Positions 20,425-31,404 are shown, counted from the first letter of the stretch. The stretch is DNA of 64,000 nt from Aurantimicrobium sp. MWH-Uga1 (GCF_003325955.1 NZ_CP030929.1:744001-808000); one strand, 5' to 3'. The notes: generated from the letters alone by a model not told the origin. Made by a program: numbers and translations.

Positions 20425-21228
20425 ATGTCCACGGTGTTGAGAATCTCTGATCTATCTGATCCGCGGCTCGTAGATTTCACTCAGCTTACCGACGTTGCAT
20501 TGAGAAAGGTTCTCGAACCTGAAGGTGGGTTGTATTTAGCTGAATCTCTTAAAGTCATTCAACGCTCACTTTCAGCAGGCCACGTCCCTCGGGCTTTTTT
20601 GATTCAAGAACAGTGGCTCAATGACATTGAGCCGTTAGTTGCCAAGTATGACTGCCCGGTCTTTGTTGCACCGGCTGACCTTATTGAAGAGTTGACTGGA
20701 TACGACATGCACAGGGGGGCAATGGCTTCGATGAATCGTCCCCGATTGCCCGATTTGAGTGCTCTTCTCTCAGGCGCAAAGCGTGTCGTTGTCTTGGAGG
20801 ATATCGTTGACCATACGAATGTCGGGGCGATATTCAGGGCGGTAGCCGGCCTCGGTGCTGATGCCGTTCTCATCTCTCCTCGCTGTGCTGACCCTCTCTA
20901 TCGTCGGTCTGTCCGTGTCTCGATGGGCGCAGTTCTCCAGATTCCGTGGACAAGACTTCCAGAGTGGGCACAAGCAAGAGAGATACTCCACAAATATGGT
21001 TTTCATATTTCAGCTCTTGCGCTTTCTGACCAGGCCATTTCACTAAAGGACTTCGCAACTCATCCGCCTGAAAAGGTTGCACTAGTTTTTGGTTCTGAGG
21101 GCGATGGGCTTTCGCGACAGGCCTTAGGGGTATGTGATTCGGTCGTGACCATTCCGATGAAACACGGCGTTGATTCGCTCAATGTCGCATCAGCCAGTGC
21201 TGTTGTTTTATACGCACTCACCGAGTGA
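20425..21228 (+). CDS. SpoU/TrmH family RNA 2'-O-methyltransferase
   Basis: A 267-aa SPOUT methyltransferase. An N-terminal substrate-binding region is followed by the SpoU motifs NVGAIFRAVAGLGAD, VFGSEGDGLS and SLNVASASAVVLY. The ATG at 20425 is chosen because the protein then begins in the normal place; an upstream in-frame ATG at 20332 would lie in the divergent sir2 gene. Whether the target is rRNA or tRNA cannot be decided from the sequence. Confidence 0.88.
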   Translation: MSTVLRISDLSDPRLVDFTQLTDVALRKVLEPEGGLYLAESLKVIQRSLSAGHVPRAFLIQEQWLNDIEPLVAKYDCPVFVAPADLIEELTGYDMHRGAMASMNRPRLPDLSALLSGAKRVVVLEDIVDHTNVGAIFRAVAGLGADAVLISPRCADPLYRRSVRVSMGAVLQIPWTRLPEWAQAREILHKYGFHISALALSDQAISLKDFATHPPEKVALVFGSEGDGLSRQALGVCDSVVTIPMKHGVDSLNVASASAVVLYALTE

Positions 21229-21256
21229 ACTCCACACGCATTACTGTTCGATTTCA

Positions 21257-21262
21257 TAGACT
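21257..21262 (+). promoter_or_regulatory. -10 box immediately upstream of the helicase gene
   Basis: TAGACT lies 9 nt before the ATG at 21272, giving an RNA leader of zero to a few nucleotides. Same hexamer type as the leaderless set, with slightly longer spacing. Confidence 0.4.
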
Positions 21263-21271
21263 AAACAAACT

Positions 21272-23062
21272 ATGACAGGGGAAACGACACACATTGGTTC
21301 GTTTGCCGCCGAACATCTTTCTCCTGCATATCCCGCTCGCGCTCCATGGGGAACTGCTGATAACTTACGTGCGTGGCAAACCGAGGCATTAGATGCATAT
21401 TTCAGGCATGAGCCAAAAGATTTTCTTGCCGCAGCAACACCAGGTGCAGGAAAGACGACCTTCGCATTGCGTCTCGCCACAGAGCTGTTTCGCCGCCGTG
21501 TGATTGATCGCATTACAGTTGTCACTCCAACAGAACACTTGAAAACACAATGGGCTGATGCTGCGCATAAAGTTGGCATTCGGCTAGATCCGCATTTCAC
21601 CAATGCGCACAAACGCCACGGTAAACAGTTCCATGGTGTTGCTGTGACTTATGCACAAATTGCGATGAAGGCACATGTTCACAAAGACTTGACGGAGTCG
21701 GCTCGGACACTAGTCATTCTTGATGAGGTTCATCATGGTGGGGATACCCTCAGTTGGGGTGACGGTATCAGGGAGGCTTTTTCACGAGCTGAGAGGCGTC
21801 TTTCTCTTACTGGAACACCTTTTCGTAGTGATACAGCGCCAATTCCGTTCGTGAGTTATCTCCCCAATCGCGACGGTGTATTAGTTTCTCAAACAGATTA
21901 TGACTACGGATATGGACGTGCATTGCAGGACGGTGTTGTCCGTCCTGTCATGTTTATGGTTTATGCCGGTTCAATGCGCTGGAGGACCAGAGCTGGGGAC
22001 GAAATGGAAGCGCGTCTTGGGCAGGACAATACCAAGGATGTGACTTCTCAAGCCTGGCGAGCAGCTCTTGACCCAAGTGGTGACTGGATTCCCCAAGTAT
22101 TAACTGCGGCGAATTCTCGCTTGAGTGAAGTCCGACATTCGATTCCAGATGCAGCTGGTCTTGTTATTGCAACAGATCAGGATGATGCCAGAGCCTATGC
22201 ACGCATTCTTCACACAATTACTGGCGAACAACCAACTGTTGTGCTCAGTGACGAGGTCGGTGGAAGCCAGAAGATTGAAGAGTTTTCTTTATCCAACAAC
22301 CGGTGGATGGTTGCTGTTCGGATGGTTTCTGAGGGTGTAGATGTTCCTCGTCTTGCAGTTGGTGTGTATGCAACAAGTGCATCTACACCCTTATATTTTG
22401 CACAAGCTGTCGGGCGCTTTGTTCGTGCTCGACGCCGAGGTGAAACTGCGTCGATCTTTTTGCCCAATGTTCCTTCACTCCTAGCTTTAGCTCAAGAGCT
22501 CGAACTTCAACGTGATCATGCTCTCGAACGCAGGTCCTCTGCTGCAGAGAGCGATAATCCCGAAATGATTGAATTTGAACTTGCGCAGAGGGAAGAACAA
22601 GCTTCTTCACAAATAGACGAAGAATTCAATGAGTTCGCGATCTTAGGTTCAGATGCAAACTTCGACATGGTCATGTTTCAAGGGGAGGAGTTTGGTGGTT
22701 ACGCAGAGCCAGGTTCTCTCGAAGAACATGACTTCATCGGTATTCCTGGTTTATTAGAACCAGAACAAATTGCTGACCTTCTGCGTTTTCGACAGCGACG
22801 CCAAGCTCAGCGTGGAAGTGGTCGCTCTCGCGATGTTGCCGAGAACCGCAGCATCCCTCTGCACAGAAGCTTGAAAGAGCAGCGGGCTTTGTTGAACTCC
22901 TTAGTTGCGTTATGGAGTAAACAGACAAATACGCCACACGGCATTATTCATACTGAACTTCGTCAAACATGCGGTGGTCCGCCTGTTGCACAAGCAACAG
23001 TTGCTCAACTTCAAGCACGTATTGATTTGATGAGGCGACGTATCTCTTCACCCGTGAAATAA
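21272..23062 (+). CDS. DEAD/DEAH-box (SF2) helicase
   Basis: A 596-aa SF2 helicase. Walker A ATPGAGKTT near residue 53, motif II DEVHH near 150, motif III SLTGTPF, and the C-terminal helicase domain with MVSEGVDVPRLAVGVYAT and motif VI QAVGRFVRARR. The tail from about 470 is acidic, then polar. It resembles the conserved actinobacterial single-gene helicases related to RecQ-unrelated SSL2-type enzymes; nucleic acid target unknown. No nuclease or methylase gene is adjacent, so it is not part of a restriction or BREX-like system. Confidence 0.88.
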   Translation: MTGETTHIGSFAAEHLSPAYPARAPWGTADNLRAWQTEALDAYFRHEPKDFLAAATPGAGKTTFALRLATELFRRRVIDRITVVTPTEHLKTQWADAAHKVGIRLDPHFTNAHKRHGKQFHGVAVTYAQIAMKAHVHKDLTESARTLVILDEVHHGGDTLSWGDGIREAFSRAERRLSLTGTPFRSDTAPIPFVSYLPNRDGVLVSQTDYDYGYGRALQDGVVRPVMFMVYAGSMRWRTRAGDEMEARLGQDNTKDVTSQAWRAALDPSGDWIPQVLTAANSRLSEVRHSIPDAAGLVIATDQDDARAYARILHTITGEQPTVVLSDEVGGSQKIEEFSLSNNRWMVAVRMVSEGVDVPRLAVGVYATSASTPLYFAQAVGRFVRARRRGETASIFLPNVPSLLALAQELELQRDHALERRSSAAESDNPEMIEFELAQREEQASSQIDEEFNEFAILGSDANFDMVMFQGEEFGGYAEPGSLEEHDFIGIPGLLEPEQIADLLRFRQRRQAQRGSGRSRDVAENRSIPLHRSLKEQRALLNSLVALWSKQTNTPHGIIHTELRQTCGGPPVAQATVAQLQARIDLMRRRISSPVK

Positions 23063-23148
23063 CTAGATATAGTCCTAAATTTTGAAATACACGCAACATG
23101 AGGTGTTTCAATCATAAGTTGAAGGTTTTTTCGAAGTACTATTTCTTC

Positions 23149-23610
23149 ATGTCTTGCATACGATTCAATACCCCAGCACAGCGTGCACAGCTTGATATGT
23201 TGCGTAACGACAAGAAACTCAACGAAACAGCTGTTGCTCAGTTTCTAGGTCCAGAATTTGGTGAAACCAAGATTAACCGCCTCCGGATCATGGCGGTTGA
23301 TAAGAATCCCAAAATTCGTGAAAGTGTTGCTCTGAGTTATCACGTACCTGAAGAGGTTATGTGGAAGCTTGCAAAGGATAAGAACGAAGGTGTTCGTATT
23401 TGTGTTGCACGAAACGAAACCACACCCTGTGACATTCTTCGTTTCCTTGCTTCAGACAAGAGTGAACAAGTGCGCAGTTGGGTTGCTGTGAACTTTTTTG
23501 TTCCGCAGGACGTCATGGAAACTCTGGCATCCGACAAGAGCGCATCCGTTCGCAAGCTTGTTGCATGGAAAGCCTCACTTGCAGAAGAAGAACTTCAAGC
23601 TGCAAGCTAA
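23149..23610 (+). CDS. Small LRV/HEAT-like repeat protein
   Basis: A 153-aa protein from ATG 23149 (an upstream in-frame ATG at 23098 adds 17 residues; neither has a good ribosome binding site). Residues 49-74, 75-100, 101-126 and 127-149 are successive repeats of 26 residues with the pattern AxDK at positions 1-4, VR at 8-9, VA at 12-13, P at 19 and L at 26. This matches the leucine-rich-repeat variant (LRV) type, an alpha-solenoid related to HEAT. The residues 1-48 carry no recognised domain. It probably acts as a protein-binding scaffold; partner unknown. Followed by a terminator, hence monocistronic. Confidence 0.72.
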   Translation: MSCIRFNTPAQRAQLDMLRNDKKLNETAVAQFLGPEFGETKINRLRIMAVDKNPKIRESVALSYHVPEEVMWKLAKDKNEGVRICVARNETTPCDILRFLASDKSEQVRSWVAVNFFVPQDVMETLASDKSASVRKLVAWKASLAEEELQAAS

Positions 23611-23614
23611 ACGA

Positions 23615-23643
23615 AGAAATCCCCGAGATTCTCGGGGATTTCT
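23615..23643. terminator. Bidirectional terminator between the LRV gene and tRNA-Leu
   Basis: AGAAATCCCCGAG (23615-23627), loop ATT, CTCGGGGATTTCT (23631-23643): a perfect 13-bp stem. The U tract on the + side is weak (TTAT). It lies just 5 nt from the 3' end of the tRNA on the minus strand. Confidence 0.8.
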
Positions 23644-23648
23644 TATTG

Positions 23649-23731
23649 TGCGCGAAGGGGGACTTGAACCCCCACGTCCTTACGGACACTAGCACCTCAA
23701 GCTAGCGCGTCTGCCATTCCGCCACCCGCGC
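23649..23731 (-). tRNA. tRNA-Leu(GAG)
   Basis: Read on the minus strand from 23731: acceptor GCGCGGG pairs with TTCGCGC, the D arm GGCGGAATGGCAGACGC follows, the anticodon stem CTAGC/GCTAG holds the loop TTGAGGT with anticodon GAG, then a long variable arm (GTCCG-TAA-GGAC) and a T arm with GGTTCAAGTC. The long variable arm fits a class II leucine tRNA. CCA is not encoded. It reads leucine CTC/CTT codons. Confidence 0.95.
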
Positions 23732-23800
23732 AGGTGATGGTAGATAACTACCGAGAAACAACATTAGCACGAAGAATTATCTTCAAAGTGCACTGTGCCT

Positions 23801-23813
23801 CCTCATGCTGAGG
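23801..23813. repeat. Inverted repeat in the tRNA-Leu / uppP intergenic region
   Basis: CCTCA-TGC-TGAGG lies at the expected -35 position of the uppP promoter. GAAGA-ATTA-TCTTC at 23771-23784 is a second short palindrome. These may be operators or chance structures. Confidence 0.3.
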
Positions 23814-23824
23814 TGCAACACAAC

Positions 23825-23830
23825 TACTGT
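23825..23830 (+). promoter_or_regulatory. Leaderless -10 box for uppP
   Basis: TACTGT lies 7 nt before the ATG at 23838. No Shine-Dalgarno. Confidence 0.5.
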
Positions 23831-23837
23831 CGAAGTT

Positions 23838-24662
23838 ATGGGTTTTTTTGACGCACTTTTCCTCGGGTTTATTCAAGGTCTGACAGAGTTCATTCCCGTT
23901 TCCAGCTCGGCACACCTGAGGATTATCGGCGAATTCTTGCCCAATGGAGCTGATCCTGGGGCAACATTTACTGCTATTACTCAACTCGGAACAGAGGCAG
24001 CCGTTGTTGTCTACTTTTGGAGAGACATAGTTCGTATTGTTGAACAATGGTCACGAGCATTAGTCGGAAAAGCACCAAGAAACGACCCAGATGCACGAAT
24101 GGGCTGGCTTATTATTGTGGGCTCGCTGCCCATCATCTTTTTGGGCCTTGTTTTTCAGGACGAAATTGAGACTACTTTCAGATCATTGTGGCTTGTCGCA
24201 AGCATGTTAATTATTTTCGGCATTCTGATGGGTGTTGCCGATGTCGTTGGGAGGAAGACTCGCAGTCTCCAGCAACTGAGCGTTGGTCGGGGTGTTATCT
24301 TTGGCTTCGCGCAAGCATTAGCTTTGATACCGGGAGTTTCTCGTTCTGGCGGAACAATTACTGCTGGTTTGTTTATGGGCTTCAGCAGAACTGCTGCTGC
24401 TAGATATTCATTTCTTTTGGCCCTTCCAGCAGTTTTTGGAAGTGGGTTCTATCAGCTAGCCAAAAGTTTTTCAGGCCCGCAAGTTTTTGGGCCTCTGGAA
24501 ACGTTATCTGCAACCGTTGTTGCATTTGTTGTTGGCATAGGCGTGATTGCCTTCTTGATGAACTGGCTCAGCAAACACAGCTTCTGGCCATTTGTCGTCT
24601 ATAGGGTTATTCTCGGCGGAACAATATTGGTTCTCTTAGCGACAGGTGTGCTTCAGGGCTAA
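23838..24662 (+). CDS. uppP: Undecaprenyl-diphosphatase (UppP/BacA)
   Basis: Membrane phosphatase recycling undecaprenyl pyrophosphate for peptidoglycan and glycan synthesis. The 274-aa protein shows the two signature regions [15 protein letters not shown] (residues about 13-27) and PGVSRSGGT near 170, with multiple hydrophobic helices. Starts at ATG 23838 because upstream frame carries no family sequence and the -10 box sits 7 nt before this codon. Its stop overlaps the convergent PAC2 gene by 4 nt. Confidence 0.95.
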   Translation: MGFFDALFLGFIQGLTEFIPVSSSAHLRIIGEFLPNGADPGATFTAITQLGTEAAVVVYFWRDIVRIVEQWSRALVGKAPRNDPDARMGWLIIVGSLPIIFLGLVFQDEIETTFRSLWLVASMLIIFGILMGVADVVGRKTRSLQQLSVGRGVIFGFAQALALIPGVSRSGGTITAGLFMGFSRTAAARYSFLLALPAVFGSGFYQLAKSFSGPQVFGPLETLSATVVAFVVGIGVIAFLMNWLSKHSFWPFVVYRVILGGTILVLLATGVLQG

Positions 24663-25582
24663 ACGCCCTTTGGTGGCTCATTTCCTTCGGGGCCAGGCTT
24701 GTCCGTTGAACGCAGAAAACGTTCAAACTCCTGAGCCAAAGATTCTCCTGTAGCTTCGGGGGAGTCAACCATGTCTCGTGCCTGTTCAAGTTGAGCAATA
24801 TAAGCCGACATATCTTCGTCTTCGGCGGCAAGTTTGTTGATGTTTTCTTCCCATGCTGCTGCCTCTTCGACCAGCTCTCCTCGGGGAATCACGACATCAA
24901 CAATTTCTTCGAGCTTGTCGATGAGGGCCAATGTTGCCTTCGGGCTTGGACTTTGGTGAACGTAGTGGGGGACTGAAGCCCAGATAGCAACCGTGGGGAT
25001 ATCTGCTTCTTCTGCAGCGGCAGCAATCACACTCAAGATACCCACAGGGCCTTCGTAGCTGCTTCGTTCAACATCAAATTCGTGTCTAACTGCTGCGTTT
25101 TCACTACTGACAAATGTTGAAATGGGTCGGGTGTGTGGCACATCAGCCAGCATGGCCCCGAGAAGAACTATTGCGGAAATGTCTGCAGCGAGCGCAATAT
25201 CCAAAATTTCATTGGTGAAAGTAAGCCAGTTTCGACTCGGCTCTACACCCTGCAGTAGATAGATATTTCCTGAATTAGTTCCAGTAACTTCGAGCAGATC
25301 ATCTTCGAGAACCTCCTCAATAACATCACTAGGAACCATGGGGGCATAGAGAATCGAGGTCGGCCACGTTAGAGAACGATTTCCGTCGTCATCAAAACCG
25401 ATGACTGGACGATTGAACTGGAAGTCGTAATAGGTTTCTGGATCAACTGTGTGAAGTGGAACTACATCAAGCTGTTCCTGCAAAGTTCGTACAGCGGAGC
25501 TGGCAGCTTCACCTGCGTCATTCCATCCTTCAAAAGCAACGACGAGAAGTCTGCCGCGAAAAGGATGACGGTCTTTGTTCAC
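24659..25582 (-). CDS. PAC2 family protein
   Basis: A 307-aa protein starting with GTG. The region [16 protein letters not shown] near residues 13-28, followed by a long alternating sheet/helix section, matches the PAC2 (proteasome assembly chaperone-like) family of actinobacteria and archaea. In actinobacteria its role is unclear and it is not required to sit with the proteasome. The C-terminus is rich in acidic residues. Divergent to the HAD gene across 65 nt. Confidence 0.85.
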   Translation of the reverse strand: MNKDRHPFRGRLLVVAFEGWNDAGEAASSAVRTLQEQLDVVPLHTVDPETYYDFQFNRPVIGFDDDGNRSLTWPTSILYAPMVPSDVIEEVLEDDLLEVTGTNSGNIYLLQGVEPSRNWLTFTNEILDIALAADISAIVLLGAMLADVPHTRPISTFVSSENAAVRHEFDVERSSYEGPVGILSVIAAAAEEADIPTVAIWASVPHYVHQSPSPKATLALIDKLEEIVDVVIPRGELVEEAAAWEENINKLAAEDEDMSAYIAQLEQARDMVDSPEATGESLAQEFERFLRSTDKPGPEGNEPPKGV

Positions 25583-25635
25583 CTGTATTGCCCCGATCTG
25601 TTACTAGATAAGAATACCGGCCCACCACCGACAAG

Positions 25636-25641
25636 TAGGCT
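25636..25641 (+). promoter_or_regulatory. Leaderless -10 box for the HAD phosphatase gene
   Basis: TAGGCT lies 6 nt before the GTG at 25648. Confidence 0.45.
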
Positions 25642-25647
25642 AGTCGA

Positions 25648-27344
<1,697 letters not shown>

Positions 27345-27410
27345 AACGCACACTCCGCTCTAAGCTTGAACTGTAGGGGAGACAACTCTTCTAATGGACT
27401 CTGAGGAATT

Positions 27411-28358
27411 ATGCGTCGAATTGTTGCAGCTGTAGCTAGTCTTGCTCTTGTCACTGGTCTTGCCGGATGCTCGGGTTCGAATTCCAATACAACGGAGTGC
27501 ACCCCGTTAGCTTCTAGCGGTTCGGTTGTTGACTCGGTCAAGGTAGATGGAAGTTTTGGAGAAATTCCGTCAGCGACCTTCCCAACCCCACTCAAGGCCA
27601 CAAAGACTGAACGCAAAATTCTTGTTGAAGGCGATGGTGCCCCTGCTCTTCCAGGAGGAGCAGTAGCAGTCGACTTCACACTGTATAACGGTGAAACCGG
27701 GGAACTTATCGGTCAAACCTCTTATGACGGCTCTGATCTTCAAACCACAACTCTTTCTGAAAACACTCTCGTCAGTGGCTTAATTGCAACTCTTCAGTGT
27801 GCAAATGCTGGAAGCCAAATCGTTTCTGTCATCGCACCAAGTGATCTGCTAGACCCTAACGGAAATAACATTGGCGACTTAGGAGAAAATACTTCAATCG
27901 TTGTCATTGCCGATCTGGTTTCAACGAGCCTTGCTCGAGCAACCGGTAAGTCACAGCCATCTCCTGATGGGATGCCTACAGTTGTCCTCGACGCTAATGG
28001 TGTTCCTGGTATCACAGTGCCCAAAACTGCTCCGCCGGCCAAGCTTGAAACTGCTGTCCTCATCAAAGGTGATGGTCCGGTAGTTTCTTCTGGAGCTTCC
28101 GTAACTGTCCACTACACCGGAGTTTTATGGAGTGATGGCACTGTCTTTGATTCGAGTTGGTCTCGAAGTACTCCAGCAACATTTAGCCTCGACGGGGTCG
28201 TTCCAGGTTTTGCTCAAGCAATTGAAGGCCAGACTGTCGGGTCACAAATTCTTGCTGTCATTCCACCTGAGCTTGCATACGGTGACCAGGACAACGGAAC
28301 CATTCCTCCAGGTTCGACACTTGTATTCGTTATCGACATATTGGGCACAACAAAGTAG
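27411..28358 (+). CDS. FKBP-type peptidyl-prolyl isomerase, lipoprotein
   Basis: A 315-aa exported protein. Signal peptide residues 1-19 with lipobox LAGC (cysteine 20), so it is a membrane-anchored lipoprotein. Two FKBP-like units: a degenerate first one around residues 65-165 and a complete C-terminal one (about 218-315) with VTVHYTGVLWSDGTVFDSS and VIPPELAYGDQ. A TGAGGAA site precedes the ATG. It sits 6 nt before pafB, in the order seen next to pafA in other actinobacteria. Acts on proteins outside the membrane. Confidence 0.91.
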   Translation: MRRIVAAVASLALVTGLAGCSGSNSNTTECTPLASSGSVVDSVKVDGSFGEIPSATFPTPLKATKTERKILVEGDGAPALPGGAVAVDFTLYNGETGELIGQTSYDGSDLQTTTLSENTLVSGLIATLQCANAGSQIVSVIAPSDLLDPNGNNIGDLGENTSIVVIADLVSTSLARATGKSQPSPDGMPTVVLDANGVPGITVPKTAPPAKLETAVLIKGDGPVVSSGASVTVHYTGVLWSDGTVFDSSWSRSTPATFSLDGVVPGFAQAIEGQTVGSQILAVIPPELAYGDQDNGTIPPGSTLVFVIDILGTTK

Positions 28359-28364
28359 TCAGGT

Positions 28365-29357
28365 ATGTCAGGAAAAGCTGGGACTCGCGTCAAGAAAGAA
28401 GACCGTCTTTTTAGTCTGATTCTTGCCCTTGTTTCTTCGAGAGAAGGTCTGACAAAAACGGAGATCCTGCGCTCGGTTCGAGGCTATGCAGAGATTTACG
28501 ATTTCAAAGCAAACACTGCACTCGACAAAATGTTCGAACGAGACAAAGAAGAAATTCGCGCGATGGGTGTTGTTATTGACACTCTTGAGCTTCCTGAAGA
28601 GGAAGGCCAAACGCACAACATTAGATATTCAATTTCTCGCAAGAATTATGACTTCCCCGACGATGTAACTTTCACCTCAGAAGAAATGACTCTCATCAAC
28701 CTTGCTGCTACTGCATGGCGAGAAGCTTCTCTGTCAAATGAATCACGCCATGCTCTGACCAAAATTAAATCTATGGGGATTTCTGCCAATGATCCGCTCA
28801 TTGGCGTAGCGCCTCATATTCGAACAAATGACAAAGCATTTACAGCAATTGAGGAAGCACTAGATGCCGAACTCATAGTGACTTTCAACTACCTCAAACC
28901 TGGAATAGCCAAACCGCAGCTAAGAACTGTTGCACCTTTGGCAATGCTTCAGTGGAGGGGTCTATGGTACGTACTTGCTCACGACTTGGAGGTGGATGCT
29001 CAACGTACCTTTCTGCTCAAGCGAATTGTCACTAATCCCGTTCGAGTTCCACAAAAAACATTCCCACGAGTTGAAGCTTCTTATGCGAAACAACTCGAGT
29101 TAGAACTCTTAGAACTCACACAAAAGAACACAGCTGTCATCGAGGTTGTACCTGGTTCTGATGCGCAACTTCGTATCGCATCAGAGCAGGGGATAAGTTC
29201 CGATCTCACAACGCTGACTTTTGGTTTCTCAGATCTAGAGATTCTTGCTGACGATCTTGTGAAATTTGGACACCAACTCAGAGTTGTTTCTCCTCCAGAA
29301 CTAATCTCCGCAGTGATCTCACGATTTGAGTCAATAGTTAATATTCAGGGGAAATAA
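28365..29357 (+). CDS. pafB: WYL domain transcriptional regulator PafB
   Basis: With PafC this forms the actinobacterial DNA-damage response activator that works independently of LexA/RecA in mycobacteria. The 330-aa product has an N-terminal HTH-like part, then a WYL domain with LQWRGLWYVLAHDLEVDAQRTF at about residue 205. The start follows the FKBP stop by 6 nt; the stop overlaps the pafC ATG by one base. Confidence 0.93.
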   Translation: MSGKAGTRVKKEDRLFSLILALVSSREGLTKTEILRSVRGYAEIYDFKANTALDKMFERDKEEIRAMGVVIDTLELPEEEGQTHNIRYSISRKNYDFPDDVTFTSEEMTLINLAATAWREASLSNESRHALTKIKSMGISANDPLIGVAPHIRTNDKAFTAIEEALDAELIVTFNYLKPGIAKPQLRTVAPLAMLQWRGLWYVLAHDLEVDAQRTFLLKRIVTNPVRVPQKTFPRVEASYAKQLELELLELTQKNTAVIEVVPGSDAQLRIASEQGISSDLTTLTFGFSDLEILADDLVKFGHQLRVVSPPELISAVISRFESIVNIQGK

Positions 29358-30328
29358 TGGTCAACACATCACGACTTGAAGCCTCTGATCGAGTCACATT
29401 ACTAATGTCTTTTGTTCCATATCTTCTAGAACATGGACCTGTTTCTGTTGATGACCTAGCACAACATTTTGACATCACGACTACTCAGGTTGAGGAATTA
29501 GTCCAACTCTTGGCAGTGTCAGGAATTCCTGGAGACAACGGTTTTTATCAGCATTCTGATTTGTTTGATATCAATTGGGAGTTGTTTGATAATCAAGCTC
29601 AGGTAGAACTGTGGTCTCATGTCGGGGTCGAAGCTACCCCTAAGTTTTCTGCAAGAGAAGCTGCGGCACTCGTTGCGGGTCTTCAGTATATTTCCGGGAT
29701 TGTTCCAGATTCCGACAAAGAGATTATTTCGACGTTGCTGAACAAAATATCCGCAGGAGCCTCTGTAGCGCCAGAGAATCTTCTGATCAGCGCTGCAGAG
29801 ATGCCAGTTGATGTTGATGTCCTTACTTCTGCAGTTACGTCAGAGCGCTCTATAAGTTTTCGTTACAGGAACGGTCAAGGAATTGAGCAGGTTCGCACAG
29901 TTGATCCATTGAGACTAGATCTTGTTGGGCCGACCTGGTACTTAAGGTCATGGTGCCATGACCGGCAGGCTCTTCGAACTTTTCGGTTAGATCGAATTTC
30001 TGAACTTGAACTTTCAGAGCAAAAGTTTTCTTCTCCGGTATCAGCAAATGAGCTAACTGATGAACTTTTCCATGTTTCTGCAACAGATCTCCGTGTGCAA
30101 TTCCATGTGGACACTGCGGCGTTGTCCCTCATCTCTGCGTATAACCCGCAGATTGTTTCTCACTTAGGTGAAGAATCGGTCGCCGTAGAGGTGTCCTTCG
30201 CAAACTTGGAATCTGTCCCCATATTTGTCGCTCAAGTGCCCGGACTCATTCGTGTGATTTCACCATCAGAAGCAGTATCGGCCGTCCAGGAATGGGCCAA
30301 TCAGGCACTTGCCAGTTATACCGCCTAA
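29357..30328 (+). CDS. pafC: WYL domain transcriptional regulator PafC
   Basis: Partner of PafB; 323 aa. N-terminal HTH-like region (SVDDLAQHFDITTTQVEELVQLL), then the WYL domain with VGPTWYLRSWCHDRQALRTFRLDRI near residue 190. ATG overlaps the last base of pafB, so the proteins are co-translated and likely co-assemble. The damage signal and DNA site cannot be read here. Confidence 0.93.
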   Translation: MVNTSRLEASDRVTLLMSFVPYLLEHGPVSVDDLAQHFDITTTQVEELVQLLAVSGIPGDNGFYQHSDLFDINWELFDNQAQVELWSHVGVEATPKFSAREAAALVAGLQYISGIVPDSDKEIISTLLNKISAGASVAPENLLISAAEMPVDVDVLTSAVTSERSISFRYRNGQGIEQVRTVDPLRLDLVGPTWYLRSWCHDRQALRTFRLDRISELELSEQKFSSPVSANELTDELFHVSATDLRVQFHVDTAALSLISAYNPQIVSHLGEESVAVEVSFANLESVPIFVAQVPGLIRVISPSEAVSAVQEWANQALASYTA

Positions 30329-30360
30329 ACTAGAACTATCCCTCGTGTACTAAGGACAAA

Positions 30361-30570
30361 ATGATGCTTGGAAATCTCTCTGGTTGGCACCTGCTTATCA
30401 TTATCGCTGTTGTCCTGCTGTTGTTCGGGGCACCAAAACTTCCTGGTCTCGCACGCTCACTTGGTCAGTCCATGCGAATCTTCAAGAGTGAGGTAAAGCA
30501 AATGAAGGACGATGACAAGTCTGCTGACCAGCCCAGCAACGAAAATAACGATTCACCCAAGACCTCCTAA
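30361..30570 (+). CDS. tatA: Sec-independent protein translocase TatA
   Basis: A 69-aa single-span membrane protein: hydrophobic helix about residues 8-22, then [24 protein letters not shown], an amphipathic helix, and an acidic/polar tail. AAGGA lies before ATG-ATG. With TatC it forms the twin-arginine pore for folded proteins; the Rieske protein QcrA encoded at 49-50 kb is a likely substrate. TatB is not in this cluster. Confidence 0.95.
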   Translation: MMLGNLSGWHLLIIIAVVLLLFGAPKLPGLARSLGQSMRIFKSEVKQMKDDDKSADQPSNENNDSPKTS

Positions 30571-30577
30571 ATTGGTC

Positions 30578-31402
30578 ATGGCGATACGTCCTCGCCGAAG
30601 CTCGGCACGCGAAGCTAGAATGCCCTTAAGCGGGCATCTTGTTGAGTTGCGGAAAAGACTCTATTTAGCTGCGCTATTCATTGTTCTGGGCGCAGTAGTA
30701 GGGTGGTTTGCCTCTGATTATTTGCTGGCTTTGTTGCGTGATCCCATTTACGCAGTAGCAGAAACACAAGATCGTGTCGCCACTATTAACTACAACTCAA
30801 TAACGAGTGCCTTCGACCTCAAGCTACAAATCGCTTTTACAGTGGGCATTGTTATTTCTAGTCCGTTTTGGCTCTATCAAATTTGGGCTTTTTTTGTTCC
30901 AGGCCTGACAAAAAAAGAAAAGAAATACACGCTGGGCTTTATGTTCAGTGCGATTCCTCTGTTCTTTTTGGGCAGCGCAGCAGGTTGGTATGTCTATCCG
31001 CATATTGTTGCTCTCATGACAAGCTTTGCTCCTAGCGAAGATACGTCAATTATTGAAGCAAAGACATATTTTGATTTTGTGCTCAAACTAGTAATTGTGG
31101 TTGGTGTCGCTTTCGTGTTGCCGGTCTTCCTCGTGTTGTTTAACTTCGCAGGTCTCATCTCTGCTCAGAGCATCCTCAAGTCATGGCGAATCGCTATTTT
31201 GATGATTACGTTGTTCACCGCAATTGCAACACCTGCCGCAGATGTTCTCTCAATGTTCTTACTAGCAATTCCGATGATTATGTTGTTCTTCCTAGCCGCC
31301 GGCATTGCGTGGCTTCACGATAAAAGAGTTGAAAAAAAGATTGATTCCGTGAACCCAGATGAAGCAAGTGCCCTACCGCCCACAGAACCATTGTCTGCAT
31401 AA
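30578..31402 (+). CDS. tatC: Sec-independent protein translocase TatC
   Basis: A 274-aa protein with six transmembrane helices and the Tat receptor motif MPLSGHLVELRKRL near the N-terminus, plus SPFWLYQIWAFFVPGLTKKEKK in the first periplasmic/second TM region. Start at ATG 30578; the longer in-frame upstream part lies inside tatA and lacks family sequence. Overlap-free, 7 nt after tatA. Confidence 0.94.
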   Translation: MAIRPRRSSAREARMPLSGHLVELRKRLYLAALFIVLGAVVGWFASDYLLALLRDPIYAVAETQDRVATINYNSITSAFDLKLQIAFTVGIVISSPFWLYQIWAFFVPGLTKKEKKYTLGFMFSAIPLFFLGSAAGWYVYPHIVALMTSFAPSEDTSIIEAKTYFDFVLKLVIVVGVAFVLPVFLVLFNFAGLISAQSILKSWRIAILMITLFTAIATPAADVLSMFLLAIPMIMLFFLAAGIAWLHDKRVEKKIDSVNPDEASALPPTEPLSA

Positions 31403-31404
31403 CA

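Noticed and set aside
21272..23062. Helicase as part of a defence or restriction system
   Set aside because: No nuclease, methylase or other defence gene in the neighbourhood; the motifs fit a single conserved SF2 helicase.
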